DNA of 6,025 bases. Source: an uncultured Desulfuromonadales bacterium (GTDB taxonomy: Bacteria > Desulfobacterota > Desulfuromonadia > Desulfuromonadales > Geopsychrobacteraceae). A program made the translations under genes and the position numbers. The stretch lies in assembly GCA_945787295.1 (NCBI GenBank), contig CALZHQ010000119.1, positions 1 to 6,025 on the forward strand. Direction: 5' to 3'. Shown here piece by piece: positions 1 to 6,025 of the stretch (the stretch's first letter is position 1; each line of letters starts with the position of its first letter). The notes beneath the pieces were generated by a model, which was not told the DNA's origin, searched no databases, and saw only the letters and a list, made by a program, of their open reading frames with translations.

Positions 1-935
1 TTCCAGCGCATCCGCAGCATCGCTTCGTTGCTGTGTTGCCAGGAGGGATTGCCTTCAACCTGATCGCGGTAGTTGCTGCTCAACTCCAGATTCAGCTTCG
101 GGGCATAGGCAGCTTGTGCCAGCAGCTCGCGCGCTTCAGTCTCTTCAACATCGGCCCCGAGCGCCAGAACTTTGGGATTGCCCGATTCCGTCTCTTCAAG
201 CGCCTGCATCAGGGAGGTCGGGCTAATCTTCGGCACACCGGCAAAACCGACCTGCTGCGGGTCGGTCCCGACAACCCGCAGATAATTTGCTTCGGCGCCA
301 GCAAGGTCGGCCTTGGTATTGTAAAGGGAGGATTCGGCTCGCGCCAAACGCCCCTGAACCTGAGTCACATCGGCAATACTACCAGCGCCCGCCTTCCGCA
401 ACAGCTCAAGAGACGCGAGAATATCCTGATGCATAGAGACATTCTTCTCCGACAAAGCAACCAGCTCCCGTTGCCGGTAAACGTTGAGATGAGCAATCAG
501 TGCATCAAGTGCAATCGCCTGGGCGTTGTCAAACACCCGGTAATCGGCAGAACTGAGCAGGGCTTTTCTAACCGCAACCCGATTTTTCACCTCACCACCA
601 TCATAAAGCCGCTGCGTCAAGCTCAGCGCTGCCTCACCACGGGCATCCCAATCGCTGTCATCAGGATCCGCACCGGTATTGCGCGTCGCGCGATCACTGT
701 GCTGGTCGGTGCCATAACCGAGGATCAGATTGACCGAGGGAAGATACTCGCCCCTTGACTGCTGCAATTCATGCTGTACTGCATCCCGATTATATTTCAG
801 CACCTGCAAACGGGGGCTGTAATTCAATGCCTGCGCAACTGTTTGATGAAGGCTGGTCAGAGCCGCATGAGAAGTGCTGGCCACTAGACAGACCATGACC
901 CCGCTCAATAAAGAGATGATCGTTCTTTGAAGCAT
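1..935 (-). CDS. TolC-family type I secretion outer-membrane protein, C-terminus outside window
   Basis: Outer-membrane channel/periplasmic tunnel component of a type I secretion system, the LapE/AggA role in adhesin export. The frame is open from ATG at 935 to the window edge: 311 codons, about two thirds of the usual 430-480 residues. ATG 935 is the first possible start, because in-frame TGA and TAG codons lie just upstream; AAGG sits 8 bases before it. A Sec signal peptide (residues 1-24) has basic QRT, a hydrophobic core and a likely signal peptidase I cut after SHA. Family motifs follow: TVAQALNYSPRLQVLK (32-47), LTQRLYDGGEVKNRV (106-120, the entry from the first barrel strands into helix), AGAGSIADVTQVQGRLARAE (182-201), and the second-half repeat NPKVLALGADVEE with AYAPKLNLELSSNYRD (253-291). 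The two halves match TolC's internal duplication. Following an RTX adhesin on the same strand, it probably exports that protein; a general efflux role is less likely. Confidence 0.93.
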   Translation of the reverse strand, partial: MLQRTIISLLSGVMVCLVASTSHAALTSLHQTVAQALNYSPRLQVLKYNRDAVQHELQQSRGEYLPSVNLILGYGTDQHSDRATRNTGADPDDSDWDARGEAALSLTQRLYDGGEVKNRVAVRKALLSSADYRVFDNAQAIALDALIAHLNVYRQRELVALSEKNVSMHQDILASLELLRKAGAGSIADVTQVQGRLARAESSLYNTKADLAGAEANYLRVVGTDPQQVGFAGVPKISPTSLMQALEETESGNPKVLALGADVEETEARELLAQAAYAPKLNLELSSNYRDQVEGNPSWQHSNEAMLRMRW

Positions 936-1114
936 CTATCAAACCTTGAAAAAAGAGACCTACAGACGACTTTTAAATTTATCCAACTGACAAGCTCCTA
1001 GACTACACTAATGAAGCATCAACCTAGCAAAAAAACTGCACAAACAGAAGGGCCTATTAATTCAACCGGCTCCTGAAGAGAAAACTTCAAGAGCCGGCTC
1101 TCCCTCCGGCAGTC
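936..1114 (-). other. Intergenic region between adhesin and TolC-family gene
   Basis: A 179-base gap holding the hairpin at its adhesin end and the leader of the TolC-family gene at the other. No ORF or RNA gene is visible. On the minus strand a weak sigma-70-like pair is possible: TTGCTA (1025-1030) and TGTAGT (1002-1007), 17 bases apart and each 4 of 6 to consensus. This is low confidence, and better boxes may lie elsewhere. A modest Shine-Dalgarno AAGG (944-947) lies 8 bases before the ATG at 935. The presence of a possible promoter and a terminator-like hairpin leaves open whether the two genes are one transcript. Confidence 0.4.
1064..1099 (-). terminator. Hairpin after the adhesin gene, probable transcription terminator
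   Basis: An inverted repeat with arms 1066-1078 and 1085-1097 and a 6-base loop, starting 15 bases past the adhesin stop codon. In the minus-strand transcript the 13-bp stem is fully paired with one G-U wobble, and two more pairs (G-U, A-U) extend the base. Read on the plus strand, the wobble positions become C-A mismatches, so the hairpin favours the minus-strand RNA. What follows on the minus strand is AT-rich (TTGAATTAAT) but not a true T-run. It may therefore terminate only partly, or serve as a 3' stability element allowing read-through into the TolC-type gene. Confidence 0.6.
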
Positions 1115-4100
1115 TCAATCGGTTGTCAAATTATTATTGTTCAGCAGACTGTTGATAATATCCTGATCGAGCAAGGTGCCGCCGCCGGTCAGATCAACAT
1201 CATGCAGGACAACTTCCTGGGTGACTTCAAACAGGCCACCAGCATCATGATCGATGGAGATCCTGGTATCATCTGCAGACCCATCCCCATCAAAATCTCC
1301 GTGATCGAACTGCAGATAATCGGTCAGCGGGTTTGACTCTTCCCCTTGCAGCAAGTCACTCAGATCAAGGACATCACCGCCGGTGGTATCGAAATCGGTA
1401 ACCATATCGACTGCGGGAGCTCCGACGCCCCCCTGATCACCAAGGTTGAAATCGAAGCGATCTGAACCGAGGCCGCCGCTCAGGATATCGTCGCCACTGC
1501 CTCCGACCAGAATATCATTACCGCTTCCACCGCTGAGGACATCACTGCCGCTACCGCCATACAACTGGTCGTGGCCCTCGCCACCGTCGAGCTGATCATT
1601 CCCGGACCCGCCAAACACCAGGTCATCCCCGCTGCCACCCAGGACGATATCATGACCAAGGCCACCATCGAGAATATCGTTGCCGCCTTCGCCAGCCAGA
1701 TGATCGTTACCGGCATCGCCTTTGAGGCTATCGCCGTCTGCGCCGCCGCTGAGATAATCGTTGCCAGCGCCACCACTGATGATATCCGCACCATCACCAC
1801 CTGATACCGTGTCATGGCCGGCGTTGCCCATCAGGATGTCGTCCCCGGCATCGCCAACAATGGCATCATTCTCGGCCAGGCCGGAGATATTATCCGCGCC
1901 CGCCGTCCCAGTGATATGGTTATCAACCGTATAGATCGACAGCTGCGCGGTGTCGGACTGGCCGTCGGAGTCTGTCAGTACATACTCGATAAGAACCGGT
2001 TCAAGCGAAGTGACTTGCGGAGCAATGACCTCAGTGTAGTTTACATTGAGCAATCTAACCATCGTTGCCGGACCGGAGGCGCTGGCGCCGGTCATTTCCA
2101 CCCGGCCCACTCCTGAATAGGCCGACAGATCGATGCTGCTGGAATCAAACAGGATGCCACCCGCCAGCAAGATCCCGGCAGTGTCATAAATATCAATCGT
2201 TACGGTTTCCCCGGAGCGGTAACTGGACAAATCTAAGGAGACGTCGGCAGCACCCAGCGGCATCGCCACCGTATCGAAGGTGATGACCATGGTTTCGTTA
2301 TAATCGATACGGTCATTCCTGCCCCCCCGGATTGTTGCGCCAGAGCCCTGGTATTGGATATTTCCGTCTGGGGAGCTCAGGGTAAAGTCGCTTGCGGCGA
2401 CATTCCCTGCCGAGGTTGCGGCAATGGTTTGCGGAACAGCAGCGCTGCCAGCTTCGTCCGGCGTATAGTTGTAGTAACCGTTACTCCGGAAGACCAGGAC
2501 CGAATTAGTCGCACTATCAGTCACCGTCACCTGGGTGACCAGGTCGCCGTCCAGATTGGTTTCACTGGCGAACGTCCACTGCAGGGTACCGCTACTGCCA
2601 TCGGCCGGTACGGTGACAAAATCCAGATCGAAGCTTTCGCCCTGGTAGGAGAAGGAGGTCACGTCGTCATTATCAACGATCTTGTCGACCCCCCCGCCCT
2701 GAATCGCACACGGGGTAAAACCGTTGCCGAGCGCGGGTCCGGCGTCGGTCCCTAATCCGGTCACCACATTTCCCGCCGCTGCTTCGAAATGCTCCATGGT
2801 ATGCAGGTCATCGTGGGCGTCCGGACGGTCATCGACAATATTGATTGTCGCCGTGGCCGTCGCGACGTCACCATCACCATCCTGGATGCTGTAGTTGATG
2901 TCGAAGGAATTCGGCGCCATACCATTGGGTGCGATAAACAGGTAGCTTCCATCTGAAAAATCGAAGGTAAAGGTGCCGTAGGCAAAGCCGTCATCCGCAT
3001 TCAGCGTCAACCTGGAACCATCGATTTCGGCTGTCGCCGCCAACCCTGCGGGAACTGAAATGGTACTACCATCATAAGTGAAAGTCCCGATATCGAGGAC
3101 GATCGACTCCACGAAACCGCCGTCGGCGCCGAACAGCACATTACTGATCGCCCCATCGACGGTTATATTGCCGCCGAAGGCGGTCGGTACGGTACTCAAC
3201 AGTTCGGATTCCAGCAAGGCAACATCCGAAATGATCAGAGCGTCATCTACCGTGCCATTGCCCTGCCCGAGTGAATCAATATTGTGAATGAAATTCAGAT
3301 CCGACAGGTCACCGGGCAGACCGGTGCCGATCCCTACGGAATAGGAATCGATTGAATTGCTGTTAACAAAGGCGTCAAATCCATTGCCGATCGGTGTCCC
3401 GTCGCGCGTCACCGCGCCATCCGACAGAAAGTAAGAGATGTTCTGCACGCCGTCAGCGGGATTCTGGAACGCCAGATCTGCTGACAATTCCGCCTGAATC
3501 AAACTCAGGGCATCATTGTAGCTCGTGGAGTTGCTGACGGTCGCATCCGGGTCATTAGTTGAATTGTTCGTATAGTAAGGGGGCGTACCCGCATCACGCA
3601 CCCCGCTTACCGCAGCCTGAAGATCGGTGAAATTATCATAGGTTCCCAGCGTGTGGGCGCCGTCAGCAAACAGCAGCACGGTGATAGCCACCAGGGTGGA
3701 CTGGTTGTAATATTCCTTACCCAGCGAGACCAAAGCTTCCTTAGCCAGTTCGAGGCGCGTCTGGCCAGTGGATCCAACCTGGGCATTCATGCTGGTAGAG
3801 ATATCCAGCGTGAACATAATATTGTAATTCTGCTCCTCCGACTCCGGGATATCTTCCTCCAGATCATTCGCAACCGGCTTATCATCCAGCACACTGATGG
3901 TCAAAGAATCGGAATAGCTCAGTCCGTTAGTGAAGTTGTAGGTAAATACCTCATCAACGTCGGCGCCGCTGGTATCGTTTGTATTCAGGACATATTCATA
4001 ATCACCAACGCTGTAACCGGGCGTCGATCCATCAGCATAGACGGTCAGGGTGCCAATTGCGGTAGTGATACTGATGACACCCGAGACCGGTGCAACGTTG

Positions 4101-6025
4101 CTCGCACCGAAATCAATACTGTCGATTGCGCTCGCGCCGATGGCGTCGTTCGCGAAGACATTGCCGGTTGCGATCGTCGACCCGTTATCCGCGCCGCTTC
4201 CACCCGTAAGGGCGCTCTCGTAAACGGTATTGAAGTCCGCTTCCGAGGATCCCACGTTGATGGTCGTCGTTCCGCTGACTGTTTCTGCCCCATCCGAGAC
4301 GCTGTAGGTCAAAGTCTCTGTCCCCTCGACCGATCCAGCATCGAAGACCAGGGATGTCAACTCGAACAAAGTCAGAGCCTGCCCCATAACCAACGGAGTA
4401 ACCCCGTCGGCCATCATCACCGTGCCTATCCCGGAGGGCAGTCCGGTGACGGTAACAACCAGGGTAGCGTCGTCATGGTCAAAGTCGCTCGGTGCCGTGA
4501 TATTCAGCGCATTATCGTTGCTACTGTCCAGCGCATAGACCGCATTATCCGTCACCACCGGCGCATCATTGGTTGGAATAACCGTCAGCGAGCCAACATC
4601 GGCGCCAAACAGATTGTTAAACGCGTCATCATAGGCCTCGACCGTTATGCTGCGTGCAGCAGTGCTCGGGTTTTCGGAGGAGTTTTCATAGGTGAGGCTA
4701 TTGAGAACATTCAGATATTCGATGATATCAGCACCACCGGACAGGGTCAGCTCCCAAACATTGCCCGTCTGCACCACGCTGGCACCGACATTGGTCCCTG
4801 CGGTCAGATATCCCAACACATCCTGTGACTGAATGTAGCCATCAACGCGGACCACCACCGAAGAGAGGTTCGAGCTATCGCTGTCGGTCAGAGAAATCCC
4901 CGCCAGCAAGCTGACCGGGGCGCCATTTTCGGTGTACGCTGAGTCGGGTACGGCGACCACAACCGGGGCATTCGTCGGGGTACTGGTCACTTCGATGGTC
5001 ACCAGCGCCGTGTCGACTTCGCCATCAGCATCGATCAGCTGGTAGCTAAAACTGTCGGTCCCATTAAAGCCGGCGGCAGGCGCATAATTAAAGGTGCCGT
5101 CATTGTTGTAGCTGACGGTCCCACCATTCGCGCTGAGAATATCGAAGCTGTTGATCGAGGCATTGTCGACCAGCGTATCATTGACAAGGACATTCCCGGT
5201 GGTCAGCGGCGTGTCGGGAGCCGTAACAAAGAAATCGTCAGCCGCGACCGGAGCCCCATTATTGGCACCGATGGTCCCTATTCCCTGGACTCCACCGGCG
5301 ATGGTATGCGCCGCAGCGTTGAAATTAACCGCCTGGTTGAAATTAGTCAGATTGAGGCCGAAGGTTTCATCACCTTCAAAAACGTTGGCATCGCTGTTAA
5401 CAGTGACTGTTACTGTCGTCGTTGTCGCGCCTGCGGCAATGGTTCCCACAGTACTGAGCAAACCGGTATAGTCCGAGCCGGACACCGCACTGATGTCTGA
5501 CGTCTGGAAATCAAATGTCAGATCACTACCCAGGACCTGATCAACCGCAACAGTAAAGATCAGGGTTGTCGTCCCCGCTGCCGGCTCCTGCACCGAAACA
5601 TCGGTGACCGAGACGGTTGGCACCAGAGTCATATTTATCGTTGATGTCGTTACTGCACTTTCGACATCTCCATCATTTACGCTAATGGCGATATTCCTGG
5701 CAGCACCACTGGCCGAACCATCATTGTTGTATTCGATGGCGCGGATTGCTGACTGATAGTCTGCCAGGGAAGCCGCACCAGTAAGGGTAATGACCCCAGT
5801 CGCGGGATTATACGAACTTGCTGAGATCCCAACTGGCAAGCCCCCCACAGTCAACAAGTCACCGGCCTCAACATTGGTGATGGTGATGGTTGCACTCTCA
5901 ATTGCGGTATCGTCAATATCGGTAATAGAAATATCGGTATCCGCAATAAATACCGAGCCGCCACCTTCCGTGTAGCCGGTTAGGTAATTATTACCCGCGA
6001 CGGTGGAATCGTTATTATCCAGGTC
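1115..6025 (-). CDS. Giant type I-secreted RTX adhesin (LapA-type), C-terminal part, N-terminus outside window
   Basis: Surface adhesin of the large repetitive RTX class, probably acting in attachment and biofilm. The frame is open from the window edge (6025) to TGA at 1115-1117, giving 1636 visible residues; the TTG at 5857 lies inside a domain and is not a start. Numbering from 6025, I see: cadherin-like unit 1-135, Calx-beta 136-253, Ig-like (Big_9 type) 257-347, cadherin/VCBS-like units about 352-489, 490-592 and 593-728, VWA 731-946, T1SS-143/VCBS-like units 947-1072 and 1073-1368 (the latter split by a nested domain about 1201-1334), RTX repeats 1373-1525, secretion signal 1526-1636. 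The protein is very acidic: about 180 Asp against 5 Lys and 18 Arg, with a single Cys (1106). A TolC-family gene follows on the same strand after 179 bases. Domain assignments are by motif recognition. The class is near certain; the ligand is unknown, and LapA-like N-terminal retention features cannot be checked here. Confidence 0.95.
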   Translation of the reverse strand, partial: DLDNNDSTVAGNNYLTGYTEGGGSVFIADTDISITDIDDTAIESATITITNVEAGDLLTVGGLPVGISASSYNPATGVITLTGAASLADYQSAIRAIEYNNDGSASGAARNIAISVNDGDVESAVTTSTINMTLVPTVSVTDVSVQEPAAGTTTLIFTVAVDQVLGSDLTFDFQTSDISAVSGSDYTGLLSTVGTIAAGATTTTVTVTVNSDANVFEGDETFGLNLTNFNQAVNFNAAAHTIAGGVQGIGTIGANNGAPVAADDFFVTAPDTPLTTGNVLVNDTLVDNASINSFDILSANGGTVSYNNDGTFNYAPAAGFNGTDSFSYQLIDADGEVDTALVTIEVTSTPTNAPVVVAVPDSAYTENGAPVSLLAGISLTDSDSSNLSSVVVRVDGYIQSQDVLGYLTAGTNVGASVVQTGNVWELTLSGGADIIEYLNVLNSLTYENSSENPSTAARSITVEAYDDAFNNLFGADVGSLTVIPTNDAPVVTDNAVYALDSSNDNALNITAPSDFDHDDATLVVTVTGLPSGIGTVMMADGVTPLVMGQALTLFELTSLVFDAGSVEGTETLTYSVSDGAETVSGTTTINVGSSEADFNTVYESALTGGSGADNGSTIATGNVFANDAIGASAIDSIDFGASNVAPVSGVISITTAIGTLTVYADGSTPGYSVGDYEYVLNTNDTSGADVDEVFTYNFTNGLSYSDSLTISVLDDKPVANDLEEDIPESEEQNYNIMFTLDISTSMNAQVGSTGQTRLELAKEALVSLGKEYYNQSTLVAITVLLFADGAHTLGTYDNFTDLQAAVSGVRDAGTPPYYTNNSTNDPDATVSNSTSYNDALSLIQAELSADLAFQNPADGVQNISYFLSDGAVTRDGTPIGNGFDAFVNSNSIDSYSVGIGTGLPGDLSDLNFIHNIDSLGQGNGTVDDALIISDVALLESELLSTVPTAFGGNITVDGAISNVLFGADGGFVESIVLDIGTFTYDGSTISVPAGLAATAEIDGSRLTLNADDGFAYGTFTFDFSDGSYLFIAPNGMAPNSFDINYSIQDGDGDVATATATINIVDDRPDAHDDLHTMEHFEAAAGNVVTGLGTDAGPALGNGFTPCAIQGGGVDKIVDNDDVTSFSYQGESFDLDFVTVPADGSSGTLQWTFASETNLDGDLVTQVTVTDSATNSVLVFRSNGYYNYTPDEAGSAAVPQTIAATSAGNVAASDFTLSSPDGNIQYQGSGATIRGGRNDRIDYNETMVITFDTVAMPLGAADVSLDLSSYRSGETVTIDIYDTAGILLAGGILFDSSSIDLSAYSGVGRVEMTGASASGPATMVRLLNVNYTEVIAPQVTSLEPVLIEYVLTDSDGQSDTAQLSIYTVDNHITGTAGADNISGLAENDAIVGDAGDDILMGNAGHDTVSGGDGADIISGGAGNDYLSGGADGDSLKGDAGNDHLAGEGGNDILDGGLGHDIVLGGSGDDLVFGGSGNDQLDGGEGHDQLYGGSGSDVLSGGSGNDILVGGSGDDILSGGLGSDRFDFNLGDQGGVGAPAVDMVTDFDTTGGDVLDLSDLLQGEESNPLTDYLQFDHGDFDGDGSADDTRISIDHDAGGLFEVTQEVVLHDVDLTGGGTLLDQDIINSLLNNNNLTTD
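1118..1450 (-). other. C-terminal type I secretion signal module (VCA0849 type)
   Basis: The last 111 residues match the T1SS_VCA0849-type C-terminal target domain seen in giant adhesins: PAVDMVTDFDTTGGDVLDLS followed by DLLQGEESNPLTDYLQF, then EVVLHDVDL, LLDQDIINSLLNNNNL and a terminal TTD. The module is the uncleaved export signal read by the ABC transporter. An Asp-rich DFDGDGSADD loop (1268-1297) sits between two of its strands. There is no truncation: the stop codon follows directly after the expected end of the family. Confidence 0.92.
1451..1909 (-). repeat. RTX calcium-binding nonapeptide array, 17 repeats
   Basis: Seventeen nonapeptides in unbroken 9-residue register (visible residues 1373-1525), consensus GGxGxDxUx, from GTAGADNIS to GGLGSDRFD. 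Clear members are GGAGNDYLS, GGSGDDLVF and GGSGNDILV. The second (GLAENDAIV) and seventh (GGADGDSLK) are the most degenerate. RTX arrays are disordered at low cytosolic calcium and wind into a parallel beta roll outside the cell, which drives folding and helps ratchet the chain outward during type I secretion. The array sits immediately before the secretion signal, as expected. Confidence 0.97.
2024..2425 (-). other. Putative nested beta-rich domain inside the last VCBS-like unit
   Basis: Residues about 1201-1334 interrupt a VCBS/T1SS-143 unit. The unit's first half ends with the usual SNGYYNYTP (about 1181-1189), while its closing strands (IEYVLTDSDGQSDTAQLSIY, 1346-1365) come only after the insert. 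The insert contains DFTLSSPDG, GGRNDRIDYNETMVITFD, LSSYRSGETVTIDIYDTAG and a closing MVRLLNVNYTEV. This alternating beta pattern resembles a jelly-roll or galactose-binding-like sandwich. The split is inferred from motif order. I do not recognise a named family, and a ligand-binding role is only a possibility. Confidence 0.5.
3188..3835 (-). other. von Willebrand factor A domain within the adhesin
   Basis: A VWA (integrin I-like) fold of about 216 residues, visible residues 731-946. The metal-ion-dependent adhesion site looks complete: DISTS (D741, S743, S745), a Thr in STSY at residue 834 matching the conserved GTNY Thr of relatives, and Asp in FLSDG at residue 869. The amphipathic helix TRLELAKEALVSL and the strand AITVLLFAD fit the Rossmann-like core. 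VWA domains in this adhesin class are known near the C-terminus, before the RTX block, and are implicated in ligand or peptide contact. There is an unusual Pro/Tyr/Asn-rich loop (TPPYYTNNSTNDPD, about residues 814-827) just before the metal-binding Thr. The domain is flanked on both sides by VCBS-like units. Confidence 0.88.
3842..6025 (-). other. Tandem beta-sandwich extender domains of the adhesin
   Basis: This part of the adhesin is a chain of roughly 90-140-residue Ig/cadherin-like modules. At 5621-6025 is a cadherin-like unit with the pattern DTDISITDIDDT, ITLTGAASLADYQSAIRAIEY and ISVNDGD. At 5267-5620 is a Calx-beta unit, recognised by VFEGDETFGLNLTN and a closing GTI, but lacking the usual NDD end. 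At 4985-5257 is a Big_9/tandem-95-type unit (APVAADDFF, GNVLVNDTLV, FNGTDSFSYQLIDADGE). At 4559-4972 is a second cadherin-like unit (SLTDSDSSNLSS, LNSLTYENSSENPS, ending TNDAPV). At 4250-4558 is a third (DFDHDDATLVVTV, ETLTYSVSDG). At 3842-4249 is a VCBS-like unit (ATGNVFANDAIGAS, IGTLTVYADG, FTYNFTNGLSYSDSLTI). Such modules act as calcium-rigidified spacers that hold the ligand-binding end away from the cell. Boundaries are approximate to about 10 residues. Confidence 0.75.

Noticed and set aside
33..758. A 241-codon open frame on the plus strand
   Set aside because: It is antisense to the TolC-family gene, which has a signal peptide and family motifs in the opposite strand; the plus-strand translation resembles nothing.
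1028..1035. T-run on the minus strand as the tail of an intrinsic terminator
   Set aside because: It lies about 30 bases beyond the strong hairpin, and only a very weak stem (about 3 bp) directly precedes it.
1480..1815. Open frames in alternative frames and on the plus strand across the RTX array
   Set aside because: They are periodic shadows of the nonapeptide-coding repeats, with low-complexity translations and no start context.
1451..1909. CRISPR-like or satellite DNA repeat
   Set aside because: The periodicity is 27 bases in coding frame with diverged codons and no spacers; it is explained by RTX nonapeptides.
3653..4828. A 391-codon open frame on the plus strand
   Set aside because: It lies wholly antisense to the adhesin, whose frame encodes recognisable VWA and Ig-like domains. 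Its own translation shows no domain, signal or sensible composition. The openness is a by-product of the adhesin's codon and amino-acid bias.
5855..5857. TTG as a start codon for the adhesin
   Set aside because: The same frame continues upstream without a stop to 6025 and encodes the first half of the cadherin-like unit (GGGSVFIADTDISITD), so this TTG is an internal Leu.

Overview
The window comes from a Gram-negative bacterium, most likely a (marine or aquatic) gammaproteobacterium. This rests on a giant type I-secreted adhesin with the LapA/VCA0849 style of C-terminus lying directly upstream of a TolC-type outer-membrane protein. Base composition is near 50% GC. The genus cannot be read from the sequence.

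Everything real lies on the minus strand. From 6025 down to 1115 is the C-terminal 1636 codons of one very large secreted adhesin. Its N-terminus is outside the window. Going toward the C-terminus it carries a cadherin-like unit, a Calx-beta unit, a bacterial Ig-like unit, three more cadherin/VCBS-like units, a von Willebrand A domain with intact metal-site residues, a T1SS-143/VCBS-like unit, a second such unit that appears to be split by a nested beta-rich domain, 17 uninterrupted RTX nonapeptides, and a VCA0849-type secretion signal ending in ...LTTD.

From 1114 down to 936 is a 179-base intergenic stretch. It starts with a strong hairpin 15 bases after the adhesin stop codon; the rest is AT-rich leader. 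From 935 to the window edge at 1 is the first 311 codons of a TolC-family outer-membrane channel protein with a signal peptide.

The two genes make functional sense together. The adhesin would leave the cell C-terminus first through an ABC transporter / membrane fusion protein / TolC-like channel, fold as it binds calcium outside, and mediate adhesion or biofilm formation. The ABC and HlyD-type genes, and any LapD/LapG-type release system, are not in the window but could lie downstream of position 1 or elsewhere. I see no mobile element, CRISPR array, tRNA or rRNA. I find no clearly undescribed system; the points most worth checking are details inside the adhesin.
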